Shown here piece after piece: positions 15,422-24,052 of a stretch of 38,606 bases of DNA. The stretch lies in assembly GCA_016285835.1 (NCBI GenBank), contig JAEERM010000020.1:1-38606 (forward strand), written 5' to 3'. The notes under the pieces are model-generated. The model was not told the DNA's origin. It saw only the letters and a list, made by a program, of their open reading frames with translations, and searched no databases. Both the position numbers and the translations under genes were made by a program. Every line of letters begins with the position of its first letter. The stretch's first letter is position 1. This DNA comes from Fibrobacter sp. Lineage in GTDB: Bacteria; Fibrobacterota; Fibrobacteria; Fibrobacterales; Fibrobacteraceae.

Positions 15422-16252
15422 ATGAATTTTATCAAATTTTGCGCTACTTCCGCAGCGCTCCTTTTGCTGTGTTCTTGCGACAATAACGATGTTGTCCTTG
15501 CCTTTAACACGCAGGATGCCGCTTCGCGTACTTTTTTCCTCGAGTCGTCCTTAAACGTGCTCTTGCCGGAGGATTCTGCCAATGCCGTGCCGGAATCCAT
15601 GCAATCCCATATCAAGGTGCGCAGCACGCTTAACATGCTGGTCCCTTACGATGACGGCTCTGCCCGTTTCGAAATGAAGGTCGATTCCGTGGAATACACC
15701 TCTGACAAGCGTTCTGTCGAGGAATTCCGCAATGTCGAAAAGCTTGTCTCGGTTCAGCATTTCCAGTTCAAGTTGGAAACAGATGGAACCATGAGCGATC
15801 CGGTTGTTGAAGATGCCGAAATGAAGTTCGGTGACGACGACATCGACCTCGTCAAACTCTTCTTGAAGATTCAGCCGGTACTTCCGTCGAAGCCGGTCGC
15901 CATAGGGGAGTCTTGGGAACGCATGGTGACTATACCGGGAGCCAATTCGGTGACGACCGTGTACAAGTCGTTCACTCTCGAAGATGTCATGCTTCACGAT
16001 GGTGCTAAAATCGCAAAAATCGGCATGAACCTCAAGTATAAGGAAGAACCTGATTCCACATCCGACCTTCACATGGAAAGCCAGGGATTTATCGTCGGTT
16101 CGGGCTCCATTCTGTTCGATGTCAGTCATGGGGCCATTGCTTCTGCGAATCTTGAAATCAACGGTGACTTGAACGTGAAGGACGTTATCGCCCAGGATTC
16201 TATCCCGAGCATGCATGTCATCCAGAAAATCAAGATGAGGAGTGAACCCTGA
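15422..16252 (+). CDS. Lipoprotein, unknown function (DUF6263-like)
   Basis: 276 residues with an N-terminal signal peptide and lipobox LCSC (Cys about 19). The mature part is rich in beta-type sequence; segments such as SKPVAIGESWERMVTIPG are reminiscent of DUF6263-type lipoproteins (tentative). TATATT (15410-15415) stands 6 nt before the ATG and no Shine-Dalgarno sequence is visible, so the mRNA may be leaderless. The stop codon overlaps the next start (TGATG), so the next gene is translationally coupled. Confidence 0.75.
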   Translation: MNFIKFCATSAALLLLCSCDNNDVVLAFNTQDAASRTFFLESSLNVLLPEDSANAVPESMQSHIKVRSTLNMLVPYDDGSARFEMKVDSVEYTSDKRSVEEFRNVEKLVSVQHFQFKLETDGTMSDPVVEDAEMKFGDDDIDLVKLFLKIQPVLPSKPVAIGESWERMVTIPGANSVTTVYKSFTLEDVMLHDGAKIAKIGMNLKYKEEPDSTSDLHMESQGFIVGSGSILFDVSHGAIASANLEINGDLNVKDVIAQDSIPSMHVIQKIKMRSEP

Positions 16253-16959
16253 TGTTACGTCCGTTTTTGTCCGTATCGCTCCTGCTCGTTGCCTCGGTGT
16301 TTGCCGGCGAGATGCCGTTCCCTCAACCAGAAAAGGGTGCTGTCCGTCTTTTGTCGAAGCATAGCCCCTACATCCTGGAACAAGGTGTCGTGTTCTCTTC
16401 TACGGATACGCTCCTTGTCGAACCTGGCGTGACGGTCCTCATGGGCGAATATGCCAAGATTATGCTTCGTGGCCCGGTCCGCATCCAGGGGACTCCCGAA
16501 AAGCCGATTACGTTCCGCAGTGCCGATTCCAGCGAAAGTTGGAACGGGATACATTTCGTCTCTAGCAGCAAGCCTTTCGAAGTCCGCAACCTCGTGATTG
16601 AAAATGCCTTCCGCAACACAGTGTTCCGCACCGACGGTATTTTCGACAAGGTTAAGTTCGTCAACAACTACTATGGACTCTGGGTGGACGAGGTATCCCA
16701 GATGTACCTTACCGACTGTGAATTCTCGCGCAACCGCTTTGCGCTGTCGCTCCGTGCAGCCAACGTGACCGCCAACAATACGAACATCTCCAACAATGTC
16801 TATGGTCTCTATCTGGAGGCCAAGGCCAAGTACAATGGGGATATGGCGCTTGTCACGAACAATTTGGAAGCAGATGTTCGTAACGAATCCGATGAACTGG
16901 CCAACAAGGGCAAGAGGGTTCGCCGCAATATCTGGCAAAGAGTCGAGGCCCGTTTCTGA
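16252..16959 (+). CDS. Secreted right-handed beta-helix protein, unknown function
   Basis: 235 residues. A Sec signal peptide (MLRPFLSVSLLLVASVFAGE, cleavage after VFA) leads to a periplasmic or outer-surface protein. VEPGVTVLMGEYAKIMLRG, PEKPITFRS and NFSxNRFALSL-like rungs with repeated Asn/Val spacing indicate a short parallel beta-helix. It overlaps the lipoprotein by one base and is followed after 11 bp by the first gene of the motor operon, so all six genes could share a transcript. No catalytic residues recognised. Confidence 0.7.
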   Translation: MLRPFLSVSLLLVASVFAGEMPFPQPEKGAVRLLSKHSPYILEQGVVFSSTDTLLVEPGVTVLMGEYAKIMLRGPVRIQGTPEKPITFRSADSSESWNGIHFVSSSKPFEVRNLVIENAFRNTVFRTDGIFDKVKFVNNYYGLWVDEVSQMYLTDCEFSRNRFALSLRAANVTANNTNISNNVYGLYLEAKAKYNGDMALVTNNLEADVRNESDELANKGKRVRRNIWQRVEARF

Positions 16960-16970
16960 GGTAGTGGACT

Positions 16971-17891
16971 GTGGAAGAGTCGTTCCGTCGAGCAATACGT
17001 AAGATGACTGGGACAAGCGTGCGCTTGTCGGTCCGGCCGGACAGGTCGTCCATGGTGGCGTCGCTGTCGCAGTCGATGATGGTCACCTGGTCCATTGCGT
17101 TGTTCGAGCACCTGGATGCAATGATGTCCAATGCAGAATCCATGGTCGGAGCTTCCGAACTCATTTCTTTTAGCAAGTCCGCCTGGAAATTGGCCGATGC
17201 GAGTTTCCCGCAAATCATCCAGGATGCAAATGCGCTGTACGATGAGTTCCGCGCCAAGTGGATGCAGCGTTTCTCGACAGAAGAAGTGCTGAGGCTCCTC
17301 CTTGAAGGTGGCGATTTCTTGACGCACGATGAGGAACAGGGCTGGGCGCTCACTGTGAAGAACAACAAGCAGGATATTAGCGCCTTCTATTCGGCGACAA
17401 TCCACTTGCTGGTGAGCGATGCCGAACCGCTCTTTGTCCGTATGCACGGCCGTGTGATGCAGTTGCAAGAGAAACTTTGCAAGTACTGGCACAGCGAAAG
17501 CGCTGTGGACGCTGTTTCGAAACTCCTGCCTTGCCTGGAAACTTCGCTCAGGGAAAAGGAGAACGCGCTTGTGCTCTCGTTACGCAGTTCGCTCAACTCC
17601 ATTGCCAAAAAGCGTTTTGCTGCGGCATTTATGGGCAAGAGCGCGACGCGCTACTATGCATCGGCTGCCGGTTGCGCTCGAAACGTAGGGAAGTTCTGGA
17701 ACCCGCATGGCGCGTACGAAAACGGGTTCCTCGCTTTTACCGATGATTTTTGTGATTATGCCCGTGGGCTCACCATCCAGATTATCGAATGGTACCAGAG
17801 CAAATGGGCGCTTTTCCTTCGCGGCTTCTCGCGGGGGCAGTTAAACTTGTTTGAAACACCGGCCACTTATCAGGCCCAAACCAACTCGTAA
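16971..17891 (+). CDS. Helical protein of the motor operon, possibly DUF3348-like
   Basis: 306 residues starting at GTG (16971), with GAGG 9 nt upstream. No signal peptide or membrane helix; predominantly helical and cytosolic. The stop is 8 bp before the MotA/TolQ-like gene. Segments such as LREKENALVLSLRSSLNSIAKKRF faintly resemble the DUF3348 proteins that precede a TolQ-like and an OmpA-like gene in Proteobacteria; this is recalled by eye and not a firm assignment. An accessory cytoplasmic role for the motor complex is inferred from position only. Confidence 0.65.
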   Translation: MEESFRRAIRKMTGTSVRLSVRPDRSSMVASLSQSMMVTWSIALFEHLDAMMSNAESMVGASELISFSKSAWKLADASFPQIIQDANALYDEFRAKWMQRFSTEEVLRLLLEGGDFLTHDEEQGWALTVKNNKQDISAFYSATIHLLVSDAEPLFVRMHGRVMQLQEKLCKYWHSESAVDAVSKLLPCLETSLREKENALVLSLRSSLNSIAKKRFAAAFMGKSATRYYASAAGCARNVGKFWNPHGAYENGFLAFTDDFCDYARGLTIQIIEWYQSKWALFLRGFSRGQLNLFETPATYQAQTNS

Positions 17892-17899
17892 GGATAAAC

Positions 17900-19669
17900 A
17901 TGAAAAACGCATTCACTTCGATTTTGCTGCTTAGCGTCGTTGGCCTCGCTGTCTTGTTGGCGGGCGCATTCTATTTCGGCGCTCCGCTTTTCGGATGGAT
18001 TATCATGATCGCGATTTTCGCCGTATTCATCGTGGAGCAGGCATTGGCATTGAAGAAGCTCAGGCAGATGTCTTCCGAGAGCGAAATCATCGACGAGTGC
18101 GAACGCCGCCGTATATATTCGGCCAGTGGCGATGGAGTGGTCGCTGCGCGAATCCGCTTGGCCGAACGCCTGTTGAGCAAGAATGTTCGCCTGGATTCCC
18201 CGGTGGCTTTCGAGGTGCTCTCGACGGGTTCTTCCATTTCTATCCCGCGTAGTGCGAGCGGTTCCGTGATTCTCCTTGGCCTTATGGGTACGTTCTTTGG
18301 CCTTATGTACTCGGTCGCGACGGCCGGTGGTGCTATTGACAATTCCACGACGCAGGCCACGCTCGATACCATCCAGCTTTTGTTCCAGGGAATGAAGGGT
18401 ATCTTCGGTACGAGCCTTTGCGGTCTGTTCGCTGCCTTGATTTTGAATGCGACTCGCAGCGTGTTGATTGCTAACCGTGACGCTTTCATGAGCCGCCTTG
18501 ATTCCATGACGCTCGACATGCAGGGCTCGGTGGCCGAAGCCGGTGAAGAAAACAAGAGCGAAATCGAACGCCTTTTCCAAGTGGTGACGAAGAACCTGAA
18601 CAACGTCGTGAACTCTGTACAGGAAAGCCTTTCCGGTATTGTCAATAAGGTCGGGACGGAACTCGCTGCTGCAACAGAAAGCATTTCAAGCAACATAAAT
18701 ACTTCGGTCGAGAAAATTTCTACAGATGTTGGCCAGTCCGTCGAAAAACTTTCTTCCGACATGTCGAAGGCGGTGTCCGGGCTAAATTCCATGATGGACG
18801 GCTTGGGCAAGAATCTTGGCGATTCCGTAGCATCTTCTTTTGCTCCGATGGAAAAGAGCGTGAAGTCCTTGGCCGAATCGGTCGATTCTATTCCGGGCAA
18901 GCTGGATGAAAAGCTGAGCGGACTTTCCGGCTCGCTGCAAACAGGCCTCGCCGGCATCGGCGACGAAGTCAAGGCCGGTCTCGAAAACGTTACGGCTGCG
19001 GCAAGCAAGAACATTGCCGAATCCGTTACCGAACAGGTCAAGCAGTCTGGCGAACAGTGGAAGTCCTTCATGGATGCGCTTTCTGCCAAGACCGACTCCA
19101 ATACGGAATACCAAAAGGAAAGCCTCGAAACGCTCAAGAACGTCGCCCTGCAGGTCGCCGAGAAGGCGCAGGCGGGTTCTGCCGAACTCAGCCAGTCCGT
19201 TTCCGAAAAGATTTCCGCGCTCTCCACGGACATTTTGGGCGCATTCCAGAAACTCTCCGAAACCTCCGCGGTGCTGCTCGAAGCCCAGAAGGCTCTTACC
19301 GAAAGCATCGACAACCGCGTGGTCAAGGAGAAGGAAGCGACCGACGCTCTGGGTAGCAACATCGTCGAGACGGCAGAACTCATGCGAGTGAACCAGTCCG
19401 AACTGAGCGCGAACCTCGAAATGCTCCGCACCGGCCTCGAATCGATTATCGAAAAGCTGAACGGCGATACGGCCGAACGCGACGACGAGGACAACTTTGT
19501 CGAACACCTCAACCAGACGCTGGAAGCCTTCCACGAGCGCGCAAGCGAAGTCCTCATGGAAAATGCAGTCAAGACTCAGGAAATCCTCCTCGAAGTCATG
19601 GAACAGATGCAACGTTTCTCTGTATCTCCTGCTCCGTCTGTAGCCCAGCAGCCTAAGGCCGAGGAATAA
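17900..19669 (+). CDS. MotA/TolQ/ExbB-family proton-channel protein with long coiled tail (ZorA-like)
   Basis: 589 residues. Four membrane helices: 7-28, 31-50, 121-142 and 167-190. SVILLGLMGTFFGLMYSVA and FGTSLCGLFAALIL are the hallmark third and fourth helices of the TolQ/ExbB/MotA family. Residues 195-580 form an extraordinarily long cytoplasmic tail of amphipathic, Ser/Glu/Lys-rich heptad-like sequence. TolQ and ExbB lack such a tail, whereas ZorA of Zorya anti-phage systems and DUF802-type proteins have one. AAGGAT precedes the ATG. The MotB/OmpA partner starts 2 bp after the stop. Likely a proton-driven rotary stator; its purpose is unknown. Confidence 0.85.
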   Translation: MKNAFTSILLLSVVGLAVLLAGAFYFGAPLFGWIIMIAIFAVFIVEQALALKKLRQMSSESEIIDECERRRIYSASGDGVVAARIRLAERLLSKNVRLDSPVAFEVLSTGSSISIPRSASGSVILLGLMGTFFGLMYSVATAGGAIDNSTTQATLDTIQLLFQGMKGIFGTSLCGLFAALILNATRSVLIANRDAFMSRLDSMTLDMQGSVAEAGEENKSEIERLFQVVTKNLNNVVNSVQESLSGIVNKVGTELAAATESISSNINTSVEKISTDVGQSVEKLSSDMSKAVSGLNSMMDGLGKNLGDSVASSFAPMEKSVKSLAESVDSIPGKLDEKLSGLSGSLQTGLAGIGDEVKAGLENVTAAASKNIAESVTEQVKQSGEQWKSFMDALSAKTDSNTEYQKESLETLKNVALQVAEKAQAGSAELSQSVSEKISALSTDILGAFQKLSETSAVLLEAQKALTESIDNRVVKEKEATDALGSNIVETAELMRVNQSELSANLEMLRTGLESIIEKLNGDTAERDDEDNFVEHLNQTLEAFHERASEVLMENAVKTQEILLEVMEQMQRFSVSPAPSVAQQPKAEE

Positions 19670-19671
19670 AT

Positions 19672-20310
19672 ATGCGGTTCAAGCAAGACGACAACCGTAA
19701 TCCGTGGATGGCCTATACAGACTTGGGCGTTGCCCTGGTGTCTTTGTTCATCCTTGCGTTTGTGGCAATGGCCACCCTCAAGGAACAGAAGGCCGAAGAC
19801 CTTACACGTACCGAAGAAGAAGTCCTCAGCTGTCAGGAACAGATGCGCAAGATTGCAGCCGAGCGCAATGCCCTCCTGTCCAAGAGTTTGCAGACCTCTA
19901 TCGAGGCGGGCCTTATCGCCCTCGAAGACGGCAAGATTCAGATCCAGGCGAGTTTCCTTTTCCCGTTGAACGGCGCGAACCTCACTCCCGAAGGCGTGAG
20001 CGTGATTCAGGGGATTAGCAAGGGCTTGTTGGATGCTCTAGATACTGGCGATGTTATCATGGTGAGCGGATTTACCGATGATACTCCGGTGAAGTCTTCC
20101 ACATACACCAACTGGCACCTTTCTTCGGAACGCGCCGTGAACGTGGTCAAGGCATTGATTGCGCAGGGATTCCCCCCAGACCGCCTCTTTGCGGCCGGGT
20201 TCGGTGAACATCAGCCCAAATATCCTAACGACAGCGAAGAACACCGCAGGCTTAACCGTCGCGTGGAAATTGGCGTGACGCCGTTGACCAAGACAGGGAG
20301 CAAGGAGTAG
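19672..20310 (+). CDS. MotB/OmpA-family peptidoglycan-binding stator protein (ZorB-like)
   Basis: 212 residues. A short cytoplasmic N-terminus, then one membrane helix (about 14-35) with the MotB-like proton-carrier aspartate at D17 (NPWMAYTDLGVALVSLF). A periplasmic helical linker (38-75) leads to an OmpA-type peptidoglycan-binding domain (about 90-203): FPLNGANLTPEG, NWHLSSERAVNVV, AAGFGEHQPKYPNDSEEHRR, LNRRVEI. With the preceding protein it would form a 5:2-type stator anchored to the cell wall. It is not ExbD/TolR-like because it has the OmpA domain. Confidence 0.88.
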   Translation: MRFKQDDNRNPWMAYTDLGVALVSLFILAFVAMATLKEQKAEDLTRTEEEVLSCQEQMRKIAAERNALLSKSLQTSIEAGLIALEDGKIQIQASFLFPLNGANLTPEGVSVIQGISKGLLDALDTGDVIMVSGFTDDTPVKSSTYTNWHLSSERAVNVVKALIAQGFPPDRLFAAGFGEHQPKYPNDSEEHRRLNRRVEIGVTPLTKTGSKE

Positions 20311-20318
20311 GCTTACCG

Positions 20319-20978
20319 ATGGACGAGATGGTTGCAAATCTCCGGCAACGAGTCGATGCTATCCGCAAGACGGGTAAGGTCCCGCACTGGCGCATGGTCT
20401 ACGCAGAATACCTGTTGAACAGGGCCCAGGAATACCTGGCCGTCGATCGTGAACCCGAAGCCAAACTCGTAGCGGCAAAGATTGACCGCTGGATTGTGCA
20501 ACATACCCCTAAGCCCGAAGAACGCAGTGCTTCCGAATTGCACCCCATGGAATTCTGGAACAAGGATTTGCTTGCGGGGATTTCGTCGCAGATAAAGAAG
20601 ACTCTTTCGGCCAAGCGTTTGCTTGTCCCGTCGACAGAACGCGATTCTATTTTACGCCGCCTCGACGTGGTGGAGGGCTGGATTGGCGAAGGCAAGTTCC
20701 TCAAGGCTCACGAAGAGCTTCTTTCTTTACGTTCTACGCTCATTGCGCGTTTGCGCCGTAGCTACCGTGCGCGCCTTGCTGCGGCTTCCGTTTATCAGGG
20801 TGGCTCGTTGTCGTTGCCTCCGGGGTCACAGATTGGCCCCTACAATGCGCGTCATACGCTCGAAGAAACGTTCCATATCGTCGGTGAACGCGACCCGATT
20901 TGGGTCGAAGACTTCCTTGAAATCTACAATGACCTTTTCAGGATTGTCGAACGGCTGGTTCCTCAAGAAAAAAAATAA
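20319..20978 (+). CDS. Helical protein of the motor operon, possibly DUF2894-like
   Basis: 219 residues, 8 bp after the MotB-like gene. No signal peptide or membrane helix. The C-terminus GSQIGPYNARHTLEETF followed by a DPIWVEDFLEIYNDLF segment resembles the end of DUF2894 proteins (pattern: GP-x-N-S-H, then xYLxRFxxYVDxL), which in Proteobacteria close the DUF3348 / TolQ-like / OmpA-like cluster. The match is judged by eye. Last gene of the operon. Confidence 0.65.
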   Translation: MDEMVANLRQRVDAIRKTGKVPHWRMVYAEYLLNRAQEYLAVDREPEAKLVAAKIDRWIVQHTPKPEERSASELHPMEFWNKDLLAGISSQIKKTLSAKRLLVPSTERDSILRRLDVVEGWIGEGKFLKAHEELLSLRSTLIARLRRSYRARLAAASVYQGGSLSLPPGSQIGPYNARHTLEETFHIVGERDPIWVEDFLEIYNDLFRIVERLVPQEKK

Positions 20979-20983
20979 ATAAA

Positions 20984-21013
20984 TTGATTTTTGCCTTTTC
21001 TTAATGTTATATT
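20984..21013 (+). promoter_or_regulatory. Probable promoter of the double-FISUMP lipoprotein
   Basis: TTGATT (20984-20989), 18-bp spacer, TATATT (21008-21013), about 38 bp before the start codon. Confidence 0.55.
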
Positions 21014-21050
21014 AGGGAAAGAACGTTATTTTTTCCACAATGGAGGAACA

Positions 21051-22355
21051 ATGAAAAAATTTGTTGTTGGTCTCTTTGCCATAGGTTTTGCTGTCACCGG
21101 ATGTTTAGATGATTCGAGTGATGAAGCCCTCAATATCCATGAAAACGATGATAAAGATTTGTATGCTTCTGTTGTTGTCAAGGATGGTTATTTTACCGAC
21201 TCCCGCGACAAGAACAAATATAAGATCGTAAAAATTGGTGACCTGTATTGGTTTGCCGAGAACTTGCGTTATGCAGACAGTTCCGAAACGCCAAACTTGA
21301 AGAAGAACATTGGTTGTCTTGACAACAAGTCAAAGAATTGCGAAAAATATGGTCCGCTTTACACTTGGACCGCCGCTATGGACCTTGATGATTCCTTAAC
21401 GACAAAGAAAGCGGGAACTTTAAGAGACTGGCAGTTCCAGGGAGTCTGTCCCAATGGCTGGGTCATACCTTCTGAAAAAGATTGGAATAAATTGCTGGAG
21501 GCCGTCGAGATCGCCAATGGTAATGAAGGCAGTGGAACAAGTCTCAAGGCTGTTTCGTCTTGGGATGAAAGCGAAACCGTCTCCGGCGGAACGAACCGTT
21601 TTGGCTTTAATGTCCTTGCCGGTGGCCGTCTCAATAACGATGGAAACTTCCAGTCGGGCGGCAAGTACGCTTATTTCTGGACATCTGACGAAAATGACGC
21701 GGGTACAGCCAAGGGTTTCTCCTTCCATTATGACAAGGATGTTGCCAGCAAAGGTGAATACTACAAGGACCACGGCATGTCTGTGCGCTGCGTTCTTTCA
21801 CAGAAGGCTAGCATAAAGGTGGATGGCGACCTTGATTCCTCGTACATTGCCGAAATCCCGTTTGATTATGGTTCTGTGACTGTTGACGGCAAACAATACA
21901 AGACGGTCAAGATTAATAATCTGACTTGGATGGCCGAAAACCTGGATGTCAAGGCCGATGATAGCTGGTGTTACAACAACGAAGACGCTTCGTGCAAGAA
22001 GTTTGGCCGTCTCTATAGCTGGGATGCTGCGCAGACTGTTTGTCCTGAAGGCTGGAAACTGCCGAGTAAGGAGCAACTGGGCTCACTTTATCTCTACCAC
22101 ACCGATTATCGTTACCTTCGTTCGACCGAAGAATGGAGAAGCAAGGACGGGCTCAACTTCTGGGGCTTTGACCTGCTGCCTGCCGGTGGCTATAAGAACG
22201 GTGATTTCTTCGACAAGACATCCAGCGCTTATCTCTGGTCAAGCGATGCGAATGGCTCCGAAGCTTACGCCCTGTTTGTCAATTATTACGACACCCCGGC
22301 AATCAAATCATTCGACAAAAAAGCGGGCTATTCAGTCCGCTGCATAGAGGAATAA
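21051..22355 (+). CDS. Lipoprotein with two FISUMP domains
   Basis: 434 residues from the ATG at 21051, chosen because TGGAGGAACA precedes it and it begins a signal peptide (MKKFVVGLFAIGFAVTGC, lipobox Cys 18). The frame is open from 20991 but that part overlaps the promoter region. Two FISUMP units follow: first about 42-250 (FAENLRYAD, KYGPLYTWTAA, CPNGWVIPS, MSVRCVLS), second about 275-434 (WMAENLDVK, FGRLYSWDAA, CPEGWKLPS, YSVRCIEE). Probably surface-exposed; function unknown. The converging alr gene shares a hairpin with its 3' end. Confidence 0.9.
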   Translation: MKKFVVGLFAIGFAVTGCLDDSSDEALNIHENDDKDLYASVVVKDGYFTDSRDKNKYKIVKIGDLYWFAENLRYADSSETPNLKKNIGCLDNKSKNCEKYGPLYTWTAAMDLDDSLTTKKAGTLRDWQFQGVCPNGWVIPSEKDWNKLLEAVEIANGNEGSGTSLKAVSSWDESETVSGGTNRFGFNVLAGGRLNNDGNFQSGGKYAYFWTSDENDAGTAKGFSFHYDKDVASKGEYYKDHGMSVRCVLSQKASIKVDGDLDSSYIAEIPFDYGSVTVDGKQYKTVKINNLTWMAENLDVKADDSWCYNNEDASCKKFGRLYSWDAAQTVCPEGWKLPSKEQLGSLYLYHTDYRYLRSTEEWRSKDGLNFWGFDLLPAGGYKNGDFFDKTSSAYLWSSDANGSEAYALFVNYYDTPAIKSFDKKAGYSVRCIEE

Positions 22356-22357
22356 AT

Positions 22358-22380
22358 CCGTTAAGGTTTTACCTTAACGG
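22358..22380. terminator. Perfect hairpin between convergent genes
   Basis: CCGTTAAGG (22358-22366), loop TTTTA, CCTTAACGG (22372-22380). It contains the alr stop codon on the minus strand and lies 2 bp after the FISUMP stop on the plus strand. No U-run follows on either strand, so termination strength is uncertain. Confidence 0.55.
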
Positions 22381-23592
22381 GTATTCCCTGTAATCCTGGA
22401 CGCCGAACTCCTGCTTGAGGTAATCCCAGCGGACAAGGCGGTTCTTCCAGAAGTATTTACGGTATAGGCGTCTTGCGACGCGGCTAGTGAGTTCGTACGG
22501 AATAGTGTGGTGGTCGTCCGCCACACTTTCCATTGATATATGGAAATCGAGCTCGCCGTTCACGACATCGACCGTTTCGCCGACTTGCACATCGGGGATG
22601 TGGCTCACGTCGACCATCGTCGCGTCCATGCACACGCGGCCGAGAATCGGGCAAATCTGCCCACGAATCATCACGAATCCCTTGTTGTATTCCCCGCGCA
22701 AGTAGCCGTCGCCGTAACCGATGGCGATTGTCGCGATTCGGGTCGGTTGCTGGGCCATCCAGTAGCCGCCGTAGCTGACCGTTTCCCCCGGCTTCACGAT
22801 GTGGATGTGCCGGATGGTACTCTTGATTTTCATGACAGGACGGATGGGGTAAGGGGAGGGAACCGGACCCATGCAATTGTAGCCGTAAAGCGTGAGGCCG
22901 GGGCGGACCATGTCGAAATGGCTTTCGGGGTGCGTGAGCGTGCCTGCCGAGCTGCTACAGTGGCAAACTGGCGGGCGGATACCTTCGGCTTCCAGAACAT
23001 CGACCAAGCGGCTGAAACGCTGTATCTGAACGTCCGTCTTGGGGTTGCCCGGCATGTCGGCCGTGGCGAGGTGCGTGAACATCCCCTCGAATTCGATATG
23101 CTTGAGGTGAAGCGCCGTGCGGATGCTGTCGAAATCTTCGGCATCAAAGCCGTAGCGGTTCATGCCCGTGTCTATTGCAAGGTGGGCACGGCATGTCGTC
23201 CCCGTTTCTTGCAGGAACTGGTCAAAGAGTTGCGCCGTGCGGAGGTCCGTAATCGCGGCGGTCAGTTGAAATTCTACAAAATAGGCGAAGTCGGCGGGAG
23301 TGCAGGGGCCAAGCACCAGGATAGGGAGGTCCATGCCGTACTGGCGCAGGAGCATGCCTTCGTTGATGTGGGCTACGCCGAGGTAGTCGGCACCACCGAA
23401 CTTGGCGGCAAACGAGCAGGCCAGGCTCCCGTGCCCGTAGGCGTCTGCCTTCACGGGAATCAGGATTTTCGTATTGGCGGGGATCTGGCTCCGGATAAAT
23501 TGGATATTGTTGCACAGGGCGTCCAAGTTGATTTCTATCCAGTTCGGGCGCGCAATCTTGTTTAAGTCGGGTGGGGTGGGTAAAAGTTTCAT
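22369..23592 (-). CDS. alr: Alanine racemase
   Basis: Makes D-alanine for peptidoglycan. 407 residues from the ATG at 23592. PLP lysine K48 is in PVKADAYGHG; the second catalytic residue lies in ETVSYGGYWMA; ATIAIGYGDGYLR and LGRVCMDATMVDVS are conserved barrel-end motifs. An earlier in-frame ATG (23631) would add 13 residues unlike the family. TATATT (23607-23602) stands 9 nt before the ATG and no Shine-Dalgarno sequence is visible, suggesting a nearly leaderless mRNA. Slightly longer than usual at the C-terminus (WKNRLVRWDYLKQEFG region). Confidence 0.94.
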   Translation of the reverse strand: MKLLPTPPDLNKIARPNWIEINLDALCNNIQFIRSQIPANTKILIPVKADAYGHGSLACSFAAKFGGADYLGVAHINEGMLLRQYGMDLPILVLGPCTPADFAYFVEFQLTAAITDLRTAQLFDQFLQETGTTCRAHLAIDTGMNRYGFDAEDFDSIRTALHLKHIEFEGMFTHLATADMPGNPKTDVQIQRFSRLVDVLEAEGIRPPVCHCSSSAGTLTHPESHFDMVRPGLTLYGYNCMGPVPSPYPIRPVMKIKSTIRHIHIVKPGETVSYGGYWMAQQPTRIATIAIGYGDGYLRGEYNKGFVMIRGQICPILGRVCMDATMVDVSHIPDVQVGETVDVVNGELDFHISMESVADDHHTIPYELTSRVARRLYRKYFWKNRLVRWDYLKQEFGVQDYREYPLR

Positions 23593-24052
23593 GATAAGAA
23601 AAATATAGGAAACTCTGCAAAAACCGGCCACAAGGCTATGTAAAAAAAGAATGCGTTTAACTTGGAGACTTCTAGATTGGAATAGAACCGGTTGATATAA
23701 TTTTTTGTAAAAACCGAAAAGCCCGCGAAATTATAAAATCGCCTCCGAGCCCAGTATCTACGCGCATCCCGCTAATTTGTTCGAGTTTACAATTGTGCCG
23801 ATGAATTTTTGTTTACGCTTTGTCGCGCAACGAAAAAAATTTTTCGGTGTACTTTAAGATTAAAGAGAGAAATCAATCGTTCTTTGTTCGAACAAAGGAA
23901 CGAATATTGAACGGAAGTACAAATAACATAATTCCTTTGACTTAGCCGTTTTCGTCCCCTCGACATCGCGTTCCCGAAGTATGCCCCGCCAACGGGGTAG
24001 TTAATTCCCTTTTTCTTTAAAATAAAAATCCAATAAAACGGAGGATAAAATC
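23593..24052. other. 460-bp divergent intergenic region
   Basis: No credible gene. Visible elements: the alr -10 box, a CGAAAAAAATTTTTCG inverted repeat (23831-23846), a 25-bp palindrome (23878-23902), and a small hairpin CCCCG-CCAA-CGGGG near 23984-23998. The 3' end has a good AACGGAGG ribosome-binding site for the TonB-like gene. A small RNA cannot be excluded. Confidence 0.5.
23878..23902. promoter_or_regulatory. Long palindrome, candidate operator
   Basis: CGTTC-TTTGTTCGAACAAAG-GAACG, centred on TTCGAA (23887-23892), symmetric except for one offset base. It lies 150 bp before the TonB-like gene and about 290 bp before alr. Size and symmetry suit a dimeric repressor site; no regulator is known for it. 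Confidence 0.45.

Noticed and set aside
17971..19572. A 533-codon open frame antisense to the MotA/TolQ-like gene
   Set aside because: The Ser/Ala-rich translation has no domain and mirrors the codon pattern of the sense gene, which has clear membrane helices, a ribosome-binding site and an operon partner.
16971..20978. Complete classical Zorya type I or II system
   Set aside because: No ZorC, ZorD helicase or ZorE nuclease lies in the window; only the motor pair and two unknown proteins are present.
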